NCBI GenBank assembly: GCA_951217055.1
Contig: OX578277.1
Location: forward strand, 112,100,514-112,164,513
Reading direction: 5' to 3'
DNA: 64,000 bases
From: Gerris lacustris
Lineage: Eukaryota; Arthropoda; Insecta; Hemiptera; Gerridae
Below are positions 1 through 9,354 of the stretch, in pieces. Made by a program: the position numbers and the translations under genes. The notes under the pieces were generated by a model. It was not told the origin of the DNA and did not search any database. It saw only the letters and a program-made list of their open reading frames with translations. Positions within the stretch are counted from its first letter, which is position 1, and each line of letters begins with the position of its first letter.

Positions 1-49
1 AGAAAATGGTCAAATGGAAAAAAGCATTTACGAAATTAGGAATTGAAAT
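1..49. other. AT-rich sequence at window edge, nothing recognised
   Basis: Short AT-rich stretch, presumably intron of the FGGY gene whose 5' exons lie outside the window. No motif seen. Confidence 0.4.
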
Positions 50-415
50 TCTTACCAAGTTAGTCAAAATTTTAATTTTAATTTAAATTATTATTAACTA
101 CGGGAGACAGACCGAGAAAAATAGACACCAACGCCGGGATTCGAACCACGGGCCTCCTATAAATCCAGTACAGGCACACTAACCAACTAAGCTTCACTGG
201 AGAATAATTTCCTCTGTTGATGACGATACCTAGTCCCGAATTTAAGCTTTCAATTTTTCCACAAGTCTAGAAGTCAACATTTACGACAATAGAACTAGAC
301 CGAAATTAACGCTTATAATTATAGAGTAACCAATTAGTACCTGTACCTAGTACAATCAATTAGTAATTCAATTTTTTTTTTAAGTTGTTGGTAGTATTCA
401 TACTACGGAAAGTAT
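50..415 (-). repeat. tRNA-derived SINE-like repeat (family S1), reverse
   Basis: Read on the minus strand, the element has a tRNA-like head: an A-box-like segment (TTAGTTGGTTAGTGTGC, near 175-193) and a B-box GGTTCGAATCC (137-147). An AT-rich tail follows toward position 50. The other end (about 370-415) carries a small hairpin, GGTAGTATTCATACTACGG. The same blocks recur at 7.06-7.6, 27.65-27.79, 35.57-35.95 and 36.49-36.57 kb, which makes this a dispersed family rather than a functional tRNA gene. Boundaries are approximate. Confidence 0.65.
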
Positions 416-1689
416 GAAATACCCTTCCCAGGGAGTTGGATTTTTTTGTAAAAATTCAACACCAAAAATTGCGTTTTTAAGGCATTTTGTATCTAAAAAT
501 AACAGTTTATTATACTTGGTTTGTTAGATCAAAGCCTAATTTATAATGACAAATTAAAAACCTCTCCAAAAATTTCATTTGAAATATCTTTAGTAAGACA
601 AAGCCACCATATTAAAACTGTTGGTTACATACACAATGAGCAGTATTTTATGGCTTTCACAATTGGCTTTAGTGGAATCAGATTTATTTAAAGTCAAACC
701 ATTCTAAAGTTAAAAGAAATAAAAATGTAATAGTTTTGAGCAGCAGACGCTTTTAACTGCCACAGAGCATTTATTCAAGCCAACAAACTCAAAACACATC
801 CAAGTCATTAACCAAATAATAATTGTACCATTGTGTCAAGATTAAACAACAATTATTTACTTTAGTATCTTAGGCATTTATCAATGATTTATTTTCTGTT
901 TTCAACCGACTTGAAGAAAAAGATTATTTTTGGTAACGCCGTTTTCTGGGTTTTTATTTGTTCAAAATTGGTGGGGTTTGCAATTATTTTGGGTTGATTT
1001 TCCAAATATTTGTTTCTTTCCTATTTAAAACAACCTAGCTCTCGAACCCGAAGAAACCATGAAAACCCATGAAAAAAATTCTTTCGACCCTCGCAGCGTT
1101 TACTGACAACGCTCCGAAAATATCGTTTCAGTGGGAAAAATATATCTTCCAAAAAATCGTAATAAAAATAAAGAAGTAATGATTTATCAGAGTGATTTTG
1201 ATTTCTATTGATTAGGTGTTAGAGAGCAAGAAATGTACAATAACAATTTGAGCAAACTAATAATATATTTATAATTTGACTTATACAAAATATAGCTTGA
1301 ACTAACACAAAAATCTAAACCAAATGCAGTTTGCTTGGCTTCATTGCAAATATTCTGACATCATTTTCACTGGATATGGTTTCAAGAAAAATACTGATAT
1401 CAGGAATAACGCTATTATTAAACTAATGTAAAAGTTTACCGATCAGTAATGGTATGGCTCATATTATGTTTATGTATTGTGTACCCTTTCCTTTTACAAT
1501 TTTTGTAATTTTTCTTAGCCGATAAATTTTTTTTAACTTCTCAATATTTTTGGGGGGGCTTAGCCCCCCCAAGCCCTTACTTTCGGCCGCCTATGACAAG
1601 CAGAAGTTTTTGAGTAGGTAGTGAAGTGAGTTTTAGAATAGTTGAAATAAAGATGGTCAGAACATGTAAGTTATGGAATATGTAGAAAG
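416..1689. other. Intron of the FGGY gene, mostly unique AT-rich
   Basis: No coding exon is recognisable. The one notable structure is at 1552-1570: seven G, then CTTAG, then seven C, which can fold into a very GC-rich 9-bp stem inside an AT-rich setting. Confidence 0.5.
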
Positions 1690-1835
1690 GCACTCTTCTC
1701 CCTCTCCCCCACTACACTGCACTCTATTACAATCATCCTCTTTAACTATCAACACATCATTATTAAACATTTTATCAATATCTAAAATTTATTGCATTAC
1801 GCTTGCTTCAATGATAGAGCCACGCGATGCCTAGT
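1690..1835 (-). repeat. Dispersed repeat family F3, partial, reverse
   Basis: The reverse complement matches parts of 5765-5995 and 27412-27640, including the segment reading GGCATCGCGTGGCTCTATCA in those copies. No coding capacity is visible. It lies about 90 bp upstream of the first FGGY exon in the window. Confidence 0.6.
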
Positions 1836-1925
1836 TCAGAACTGGATTTTTCACGTTGGACATGATTAAACTAAACCATGTCATGTTATGTAATTGTATG
1901 AGGTTATTTATGTTTTTCTGTGCAG

Positions 1926-2108
1926 GTAGCAAGGTGGCAATGCCGGGAGATGTGGTTGGTTACCTGAGTGAAGAATCAGCTGTAGAATTAGGTCTGAAGC
2001 AGGGCATCCCAGTAGCAGGTTCTCTTATAGACGCACACGCTGGCACATTGGGTCTATTAGCAACTAAGCTACCTCCCCCCCACTCGCTTCCTATAACTAA
2101 CAGGCTGG
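1926..2108 (+). CDS. FGGY: FGGY carbohydrate kinase (D-ribulokinase-like), internal exon 1 of 5 seen
   Basis: This is an internal exon of an FGGY-family sugar kinase. The human orthologue phosphorylates D-ribulose to D-ribulose 5-phosphate in the cytosol. The exon opens after a TGTGCAG acceptor and ends at a GTAACT donor. It completes a glycine codon and then reads SKVAMPGDVVGYLSEESAVE, followed by a GIPVAGSLIDAHAG segment. The DAHAG block holds the conserved Asp that family members use as catalytic base in the ATP-binding lobe. The exon ends with one base of a split codon (G|GT), matching the two bases opening the next exon. The upstream in-frame ATG near 1856 is intronic read-through, not a start. 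The N-terminal FGGY domain and true start lie upstream of the window. The substrate is inferred from orthology. Confidence 0.93.
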
Positions 2109-2344
2109 GTAACTAAACAATAGTAAACATTAACTTGTTATCTTGCTGTGATATCAGTGTATTGACAGAGCGCAGTGAGATCTGTTTAAGCTTTTCTTCT
2201 CCAGACTAAAGACGTTTCGCATTTCTTCTACAAATGTTTGTTAAGCAGTTACGGACCTAGTGAGTTCGATTTTCTTTAAATTTGCCATGGAAGTCATAAA
2301 AAATCTACGTATATGCATTATTATTTCTTTTCTTTTTATGAATT
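2109..2344. other. Intron start, unique sequence
   Basis: Begins with the GTAACT donor. No repeat or exon is recognised before the family F1 copy that starts near 2345. Confidence 0.4.
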
Positions 2345-2955
2345 TTAGTTATATTGCTTCCGAGCTTACCGAAGGTAACGGAAGCTATGTGATCGTTTCG
2401 AAAAACAAAAATTTTTTAGGTCTCCGATTTCAAAAATTCCAAGACAGAAATCCGTTTCAGACATCAGGGAACATTTTTGGTTCCGTGTCTGTCTGTCTGT
2501 CTGTCGTTCGATTTTTGCGAACCAACATATCTTAAAAACTACACGTCCAATTTTAATGAATTTTTAGGTGGTAGGCCATAATTAGCCCATTGTTGGTCTC
2601 TTATAAGTTTCAACGTTCTGCGCCTATTTGTTTCTCATCCACATGCGCACAAACATACATTTATTTACACCTATATCTTCAAAAGTACTTATCTGATTTG
2701 TATGAAACTTTTATAGTTTATCGAAAGTAACCCGCAAATATCCCAACATTTATTTGAACCGTCTGTGCTCTTTAACTTTTGCTAAATTGATACTTTAATT
2801 CATGTAACAAATTAAAACAATTTTGACAGATTAAAAAAACAGGAGAAACAATTAAAACAAATTAGATAATAATGGTTTGTAAAAGCATAAAATCAAAAAG
2901 TACGTGATAGCATGCGAGGAAGCTCTGTGCCACACCAATTGGCAGTCTATTTTTT
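2345..2955 (+). repeat. Dispersed repeat family F1, near full length (~600 bp)
   Basis: It starts with a terminal nested hairpin (about 2358-2387; outer arms GCTTCCG/CGGAAGC, inner arms TTACC/GGTAA) and contains a short CTGT/GACA-type microsatellite near 2485-2505. It ends with GTGCCACACCAATTGGCAGT near 2945. The same order in the opposite direction is seen at 54372-54967 and 34020-34617, with partial copies elsewhere. No protein is encoded. The class is unknown; a non-autonomous element or LINE 3' tail are both possible. Confidence 0.75.
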
Positions 2956-3366
2956 AAACTATTCCTTTTTACATTATAACAACGATTCCGCTTGTTTTAT
3001 TTCTGTAAATTTAATAGTTATTTTTATTTATTTATTTATTTTGTTTTTAATAGGTACGTAAAATTTCACTTCCTAAGAAAAATAAGGGAAGGTTATGATT
3101 AGTTTATGTTAAGATTTGTACTTTTCGACCTAACCTAAGCATAACCTTTTATCATGTCCCGAAGAAAGTGAGTCTTAACGTAATTTAAAAAAACAAACTA
3201 CTTAATTTATCTAGATGGCACAACCGGAAAAGTTTGAAAAATGTAAAAAGGAACAGTTTAAAAAAAAAAATTGTAAGTAAATAGGACAATAGAAATTGGA
3301 GGGCCAAATAGTGCAGATTTACCAACTACTTATAGATATAGATAGCTAGTATATAGATGCATATGA
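2956..3366. other. AT-rich intron sequence
   Basis: AT-rich, with short TTTA runs near 3025-3045. No exon or recognised element. Confidence 0.35.
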
Positions 3367-3540
3367 TATACTACTCAACTTTTGAAGTGGAACTTCTGAA
3401 AAAATCTCGATATCGTTTATTTATCTACTCATACTATCTTACCTTCCTTCCAATATTGCTACGTATTATGTGCAATACATAAGGTAATAGTCTACAGGCC
3501 ACCATAAGAAGTGAGTCGCTGATTGATAAAGTTTTCTTAC

Positions 3541-3642
3541 CTTATGGAATCGCTTATTTATGCCTTGTCCACCGATGAATTGGGTATATGGCAACTGGGC
3601 GCTGGGCCATTTCTTTTTTGTTGACATGCCAAACTTGCCCTT
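3541..3642 (-). pseudogene. Exon-like cargo in left arm of the foldback
   Basis: On the minus strand a pyrimidine-rich run and CCCGCAG precede 102 nt that end in CATAAG followed by GTAAGA, so it has the borders of an internal exon. One frame is open throughout and includes KGKFGMSTKKKWPS. The mirror copy in the right arm (3913-4015) is 103 nt, so a one-base indel separates their frames. The source protein is not recognised. Confidence 0.4.
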
Positions 3643-3912
3643 CTGCGGGAACATTGAAAAGAGATAGATAAAGTTTGATTTTCACAGGATCGTTTAATTA
3701 AATTATTTCAAAAACAGTGGTAAAGGTGGCCACCGATACGAGTGGGCCGTTTTCTTTTCAACGTCCTCGCAGAGCGATATGTTTGAGGCGGTGGCCACCT
3801 CAAACGGCCCACTCTTAACGGTGGCCGCGTGTACCACTGTTTTTGAAATAATTTAATTAAACGATCCTGTGAAAATAAAAACTTTATCTATCTCTTTTCA
3901 ATGTTCCCGCAG

Positions 3913-4015
3913 AAGGGCAAGTTTGGCATGTCAACAAAAAAGAAATGGCCCAGCCCCCAGTTGCCATATACCCCAATTCATCGGTGGACACGGCACAAAT
4001 AAGCGATTCCATAAG
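3913..4015 (+). pseudogene. Exon-like cargo in right arm of the foldback
   Basis: Mirror image of the minus-strand segment in the left arm: CCCGCAG acceptor, GTAAGA donor, 103 nt. One frame reads VNKKEMAQPPVAIYPNSSVD and stays open to the donor. Which frame was ancestral cannot be settled from two copies. The high identity of the arms suggests recent duplication or gene conversion rather than coding constraint. Confidence 0.4.
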
Positions 4016-4516
4016 GTAAGAAAACTTTATCAATCAGCGACTCACTTCTTATGGTGGCCTGTGGACTATAAATTATAACCACAAATTGAAACAATTTCAA
4101 ACAAACAATTAAAAATTTTTTTTTTTTAATTATTGAAAAAAAGCCAAATTTTACTAATTCTTAGGCGATTATTAGCCATCATGGAAACAATGCCAAATGT
4201 AAGATTACAATCAAAGTGATACAGGAGAACTAAAGGAGAGAGCATATTGACGATTAAAGCAAAACAGTCTGTGATTTTGTCCTTTGAACTGATATGCTTG
4301 TTTTCAATGCCACTAACACATTGAACCACAGGTAACCAAAAATCAACTTCCAAATCAACTCAAAAGGGCCAAAGGTCGTCTGACATACATATCTAAGATT
4401 GCCAATAGTTTTAATCCCACTATAATTTCCAAAGTTCTTTTTATTTGTGATTATGTTTGAATTTTTCAGGTGTTCCACTTCAAAAGTTGAGTAGTATATA
4501 TTGTTTGTTGGTCCAG

Positions 4517-4863
4517 GTATGATCTGTGGTACATCATGTTGCCTGATGCTGGTGAGTGAGAGAGGAAGGAAAGTGGATGGAGTGTGGGGCCCTTACTATG
4601 GTGGAGTACTGGACAAGACTTACCTTAGCGAGGGAGGTCAAAGCGCTGCAGGGCAGCTTATCGACCATCTCATCACCTCACATCCTGCCAGACCTTCTCA
4701 TCTCACCACTCCGGCAGACCTCTGCACTTTCCTCTCTCACACGCTGGACCGCATGGCCGAGGTCAGAGGTTCACACTTACAGCTGCTGACTCGCCACTTC
4801 CATGTCTATCCTGACTTCAGAGGCAACAGGTCTCCTTTAGCAGACCCAAGTCTAAGAGGCATG
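4517..4863 (+). CDS. FGGY: FGGY carbohydrate kinase, exon 2 of 5 seen
   Basis: Opens after TTGGTCCAG and closes at ATG|GTAATC in phase 0. The two opening bases complete the glycine codon from the previous exon. The protein then reads MICGTSCCLM, the phosphate-binding GTS block that opens the FGGY_C domain, then GVWGPYYGG, SEGGQSAAGQLIDH and near the end FRGNRSPLADPSLRGM. These blocks occur in the same order in animal FGGY. The stretch between (about LITSHPARPS to HLQLLTRHFHVYPD) is the family's variable helical insert. No frameshift or internal stop. The 18-nt segment before the acceptor abuts a transposon end, so the branch point and part of the pyrimidine tract are probably element-derived. 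Confidence 0.95.
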
Positions 4864-5149
4864 GTAATCCCTCACAAGCAATATTAGTTAACTTTGTACT
4901 AAAAAATGAATAGTAAAAAAAAAACATATTTAAAAACAAGCATTTATCTTGTGCTGTCCACCATATTGGATTTAGAATGACTTCACTTAGCCATGCATTG
5001 TCATCCAAACTAAACGTGTATGCAAAATTTCAATTCAATTAGTTGAGGATAACTGCTTTAAAATTCAGTTGCAAGATTTGTCCGGAACACACATACAAAC
5101 ATTGCAAGTTTATTAAAAGCTTGTAAAATGAAAATATCCCTCAATAGCG
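4864..5149. other. Intron, unique AT-rich
   Basis: Begins with the GTAATC donor. No further signal recognised. Confidence 0.35.
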
Positions 5150-5540
5150 TCTAAATGAGTAGCATATTAATTTGTAGTCTAGCAATGAGTTGTCCATCAA
5201 TGAATTACTACTCCTGATTGAGAAGTCAATCAATAAGTAGGCCATCAATGAGCAGTTCATCAACGAGTAATCCATCAATTAGTTGTACATAATGAGAAGT
5301 CAATCAATAATTTGCGTATCAATGAGCAGTTCATCAACAAGGACTCCATCAATAAGTAGTACATCAATGAGAAGTCAATCAATGAGTAGTCAATCAATGA
5401 GCACTTCATCAACGAGTACGCCATCAATTAGTACATCAATGAGTAGTCAATCAATAAGTAGTCCATCAATGAGCACTTCATTAACAAATAATTTATCAAT
5501 GAATAGTCCATAATCAGCTCAACAGTGTAATACATCAATG
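5150..5540. repeat. Tandem minisatellite of ~11-12-bp units (CATCAATGAGTAGT-like)
   Basis: Repeated units of the form ATCAATGAGTAGTC with alternating CATCAA and CAATCA blocks. The apparent Ser-rich reading frame at 5283-5513 is a by-product of a period near a multiple of three; it has no start context, no neighbouring splice logic and no family resemblance. Intronic. Confidence 0.8.
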
Positions 5541-5764
5541 AGTAGCGTATTTATAATCCTGTTTCGATGTTCTCTATTTGATAATCCTATTATTTTGGAT
5601 TCACATCGAGTGTTAAACAGGCCAGAATGTTTAGACTTGTCGGCACTGATATTACAGTGGCGAGAAAGGTACAGTATAATATTTCCTGAAACCAACCTGT
5701 GTACTCCTTCAACTCCAGATTCAAAGAGCCCCGTTCCATAAAGGCACATTTCAAATATAATTAA

Positions 5765-5995
5765 AACTAGGCATCGCGTGGCTCTATCATTGAAGCGAGC
5801 GTATTGCAATGAAATACTGAATATTGAAATTTATTAATCATGATGAATGTCATAGTTGAAGATAAGTGGAAGAGGGTAGTGTAGGCAAGAGTGGGGGTAC
5901 TCGGTACAAAGCTTTACTTCCTAAACAAACCTATACACTATCTATACGACTATAACAATCTTCACCACCCGCGGTAGCTTTTAAACAATTATTAT
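5765..5995 (+). repeat. Dispersed repeat family F3
   Basis: Nearly identical to 27412-27640 over about 230 bp, from GGCATCGCGTGGCTCTATCA to a TTTTAAACAATTATTATA end. The reverse partial copy is at 1690-1835. The shared ends of the two full copies suggest this is a complete unit. No coding capacity. Confidence 0.75.
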
Positions 5996-6219
5996 AAATG
6001 TATCTCGTCACTACGCAAAGAATTTTGCTTGTATCAAGTTGAAATCTTGCATACCTGTTTCAATTGTGCATTAGATGGTGTATATGAAGTTTTATTAAAA
6101 TCGTTTCGTTAGAACGTAAGATATCGGTAAAAAGGTTGTTTTCTCTATTATAAACGTTTAGGTCCGCTTTAATAGTTTTAGCGATCTTTATTAAGTCATA
6201 GCGGTGTCGCTGTTGGTTT
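5996..6219. other. Intron, no recognised element
   Basis: AT-rich intron between two dispersed repeats. Nothing recognised. Confidence 0.35.
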
Positions 6220-6468
6220 TAGTAAAAAATGTTATTTGAAAAAAATGTTCGTCTCATCGAATAGATGATGATAGAATCTTTTCCCGTCCTGAAATTCCAA
6301 TTTAATTTTTGTACCTCTCGTTTATGCGAACGTTGCGCGCGAACTCTTGGACGGATCACGCTGTCCAACGAACTTAGCCTGAGTATTAGTAAGAGGAACA
6401 TGCATACCAAATTTCAACTAAATCGGTCAACTTTTACTCAAGTTATCGTCACACGCGTGAACGTTACT

Positions 6469-6499
<31 letters not shown>

Positions 6500-6560
6500 G
6501 GACAGACAGACACGGAGCATATTTCGTTGAATGTAGGAAGCTCGCTACGCTCGCTTCAAT
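6220..6560 (+). repeat. Dispersed repeat family F2 with (GACA)n
   Basis: Shared with 9130-9354 (reverse) and 55010-55240 (forward): a CTTGGACGGATCACGCTGTC-type block, a CAAATTTCAACTAAATCGGTC-like block, then a (GACA)n run at about 6468-6512. The order of a 'tolerant' non-coding tail, microsatellite and short end resembles non-LTR retrotransposon 3' tails, but no reverse transcriptase is present. Confidence 0.65.
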
Positions 6561-6633
6561 TACCATGCTTCCCAAAACCAAGCTGAGGACCGTCTTACAA
6601 CATTATGATGTTACAGTTGCTAGAATATTACAG

Positions 6634-6697
6634 TTTGTGTGTTTTACAGTTTGTCTGTTTTACAGTTTGTCTGTTTTACAGTTAGTGTGTTTTACAG
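6634..6697 (+). promoter_or_regulatory. Four tandem 16-bp copies of a 3' splice acceptor
   Basis: Four consecutive 16-bp units (6634-6649, 6650-6665, 6666-6681, 6682-6697) of the form TTTGTCTGTTTTACAG each end in TTTTACAG. The last unit is the acceptor used for the FGGY exon at 6698. Each upstream unit is a plausible competing acceptor; using them would add 16, 32 or 48 nt, only the last of which keeps frame. Confidence 0.85.
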
Positions 6698-6772
6698 ATG
6701 TGCGGAATGGAGTTAAGCAGGGACGAAGAGGGACTGAGTCTCATATACTTGTCTGCTTTACAGTCGTTAGCT
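6698..6772 (+). CDS. FGGY: FGGY carbohydrate kinase, exon 3 of 5 seen
   Basis: A 75-nt, 25-codon, phase-0 exon reading MCGMELSRDEEGLSLIYLSA then LQSLA, bounded by TTTTACAG and GTAAGT. In animal FGGY the same place, after the GNRSPLAD block, holds a short helix of this type leading into the ATP-binding subdomain. The ATG at its start is an internal methionine codon. Confidence 0.93.
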
Positions 6773-7054
6773 GTAAGTACAACCAAATCATTATTATTAG
6801 TTTTAACTTTGTGTATGCCCTGGTTTAGTAGTTTGGTATTTGAAGTCGGTTCCGATTTATTCCTCCTAACAGATAAGAACGCCATTATAGAATTGTGGTT
6901 GGAGAATCACTTAAGGTCTGAAGAGGACAGGACCTCTCTAAACTGAAGAATATCTTTCATCCTTATTCCTCACTCCATTATCAAAAACATCTGCGATTCT
7001 AATCTCCTTTAAAACCCTTTTTTTTTTTTTTTAACCGTTATCAAATATACATCA
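6773..7054. other. Intron start
   Basis: GTAAGT donor followed by unique sequence and a T-rich run at 7016-7033. An overlapping open frame through the exon into this region has no support. Confidence 0.35.
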
Positions 7055-7600
7055 CTTTTTACAAGTTATTGGTAGTATTCATACTACGGAACGTTTAAAT
7101 TTTAATTTAAATCAAATTATAATTACTATTTATAAAGGGCAAGACAGACAGAGAAAAATAGACTTCAGCGCCGGGACTCGAACCACGGACCTCCCCCTCA
7201 TATCCAGTGTGCGGGAGCTCTTTTCCTTTTATAAATAGTAATTATAATTTTATTTAAATTAAAATTTAAAAAATCGAATTTCTAATTAATTGTACTAAGT
7301 ACAGGTACTAATTGAGTACTTTATAATTACAAGGGTATTTCTCAGTCTATTTCTATTGTCGTTTGTTGACTTCTAAGACTTGTAGAAACATTTGAAAGCT
7401 TAATTCGGGATTAGGTATCGATATCGTCAGAGTAGCTAGAGAAAGTATTCTTCAGTGTAGCTTAATTGGTTAGAGCTCCCGCACACTGGATATGAGGGGG
7501 AGGTCCGGGGTTCGAGTCCCGTTGCTGAAGTCTATTTTTCTCTGTCTGTCTCCCTTTATAAATAGTAATTATAATTTGATTTTAATTTACATCACTCTAA
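7055..7600. repeat. Two S1 SINE-like copies in inverted orientation
   Basis: The left copy (7055-7245) is reversed, with B-box complement in CGGGACTCGAACC. The right copy (about 7246-7600) is forward, with TGTAGCTTAATTGGTTAGAG and GGGGTTCGAGTCCC. The arms 7115-7215 and 7470-7590 can pair. Both share an unusual CTCATATCCAGTGTGCGGGAG segment, so one probably derives from the other. Confidence 0.7.
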
Positions 7601-8339
7601 ATAATATAGATTTGTCATTGCTGTGTGTTTATTTATGTTTTTAAATTGTTGTGGTTTTATCAAATAAAAACACTTTCTTGCTTTTTTAAATGAAATAAAC
7701 TAGTGCAATAAAGAATTCCCTTTTGCAATGAATAGAAGGGACTAAAATGTCAGCTGTTGTTATACAAAGTTTGTTTTAACTGTATAAGCAGCTCTTTGTT
7801 TGCTTTTTAACTTCAAAACTGTCTCTTTGTACAAAAATGCCTCATTGTACAAATTCACTTTTCCACCCGCTAACATAGCTACAATCTATTTACTATGTTG
7901 AGTCAGCTGGGCTTTCGACGGCTTTTGCAAACTATATGCAATATACATTCAATTCTTTCTGCCTGCGCCCAGGGACGGATAGGGGCACCGGGAAGACAGG
8001 AAATTTCCCGAAGCGCCGCTAAGCCGATTATAGAAAAGAAAAATTTGTCCAAGACTACTTAGACAAACATTCTCATATACTATATGATCATATGTAATTA
8101 CTTTGCTCAGTGTTTTCCATTTACTAGTTTTCGTAGGTATTTAATTATTATTGAACATTTCATCAAAATTTATCATAAAAATAACTTATCCTGGGCGGGA
8201 TATCGAACCCGGACTCTCTCCGTCCACGTTTTAAGCTATTTTCTTAGGCTTATATCGTATGATTCGTATTTACCTTTACATTTTAGAATTTTTAATCAAA
8301 ATCGCCGGAACCGTTACGAGAAATAATTTTTTTCACGTT
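7601..8339. other. Intron; weak tRNA-like fragment near 8195-8235
   Basis: Mostly unique AT-rich intron. At 8197-8212 the minus strand reads a B-box-like GGGTTCGATATCCCGC, possibly a decayed SINE. No exon recognised. Confidence 0.35.
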
Positions 8340-8960
8340 TCTTCAGAGTTTTTTTTTTGTTGGGTGGGGGGGTTAGCGCGCCCAAATTTGAGGCTAAAAT
8401 TCATTTCTCGATTTCGCCTCGGGGTATGATTTTCCTGAACGTGTATGCCAAATTTCGTCAAAACCGGCCAGGTAGTTTAGGCTCCAGGTGTCTTCACAGA
8501 CGACAGACAGACTTATATGAGAAATAGCTATTAGGGCGGAAGTACGGGGTACAAAAGTAAAAAAGTATATACCCTTCATGATACATGTTGTTGGAAGGCT
8601 CTTTAAGTGCACAGTAATTGTTGTTATGTACAGTTTTGTCACATTTTCATATAAGAGGGGGGTAAAATGGAAAAACACGTTTTTATGCTATTTTTACCCT
8701 AAATTGTCAAAATATTATGACCCCTAAATGGAACCCAAAAATTTTAGCCAACGAACTCATCCTTTCTTTTGATATTATTGAAAATTTGTTTGGATTTTTT
8801 AAGTGCATGCTAGGGTAAGATGTCGCCTGGAGTGACACATACATATATTGGATAAACATACACACATAAAAAAAGTGTTAAATTTCAGGAATCGATTACA
8901 AATGGTCTAAAACGGATTTCTGTTACCTTTCTTCTTTAATTCACATTACTAAAATTCTCT
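8340..8960. repeat. Dispersed repeat related to Helitron interior and LINE-like tail
   Basis: Includes segments shared with 26540-26960: ACGGGGTACAAAAGTAAAA, TTGTTGTTATGTACAGTTTTG, a GAGGGGGGTAAAATGG block and a GACACATACATA run. The first blocks also occur in the Helitron-like elements near 25.0-26.0 and 53.8-54.3 kb. Not coding. Confidence 0.6.
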
Positions 8961-9129
8961 TTGAAAAATCGCTAAAATAAATAATAAGATGAAATTAGAT
9001 GTGATGAGTAATTTCTTTTGTTAAAAAAATCATTTACATCTATATTTTATTACATGCGGACATGTAGTGTAGCAAGTATACGTATTAGGTTTTCTTACAT
9101 TTCTTACAAAATAAGCATCATGTCTCTGT
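8961..9129. other. Unique intron sequence
   Basis: No recognised signal. Confidence 0.3.
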
Positions 9130-9354
9130 GTCAGTCAGTAAAGTTTACCTGTCCGACGATAATGTGAGTAAAAGTTGACCGATTTAGTTGAAATTTAATA
9201 TGTATGTTCCTTTTACTAATCCTGTGGCTAAGTTCGTGGGACAGCGTTATCCGTCCAAGAGTTCGCACGCAACGTGAGCGTAAACGTGAGCGTCAAATGT
9301 AAAATTGGAATTTCAGGACGGGAAAAGATTCTATCATCACCTATTCGATGAAAC
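9130..9354 (-). repeat. Dispersed repeat family F2, reverse, host of an insertion
   Basis: Reverse copy of the 6220-6560 family. Its last bases (toward 9367) correspond to the TTTGAAAAAAATGTTCG segment near 6234-6250, showing that the following foldback inserted inside a pre-existing F2 copy. Confidence 0.7.

Larger units (their letters stand above)
3367..4498. mobile_element. TA-flanked foldback DNA element, ~1.13 kb
   Basis: Perfect 27-bp inverted termini lie at 3367-3393 and 4472-4498 (core ACTACTCAACTTTTGAAG). Outermost TA pairs at each end fit a TA target duplication as in Tc1/mariner-type elements, putting the element at 3369-4496. Inside are two further inverted arms of about 238 bp (3486-3723 and 3832-4070) separated by a loop that itself contains an inverted GTGGCC/AAACGGCCCACTC block. 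The remaining interior (4080-4470) holds only degenerate short frames. No transposase is recognised. It ends 18 nt before the acceptor of the next FGGY exon. Confidence 0.75.

Noticed and set aside
1856..1925. Alternative start codon for the first FGGY exon
   Set aside because: The ATG is in intron before a clear TGTGCAG acceptor, and its residues do not match the family.
5283..5513. Ser-rich protein frame
   Set aside because: It lies wholly within a tandem repeat in an FGGY intron and has no splice or start logic.
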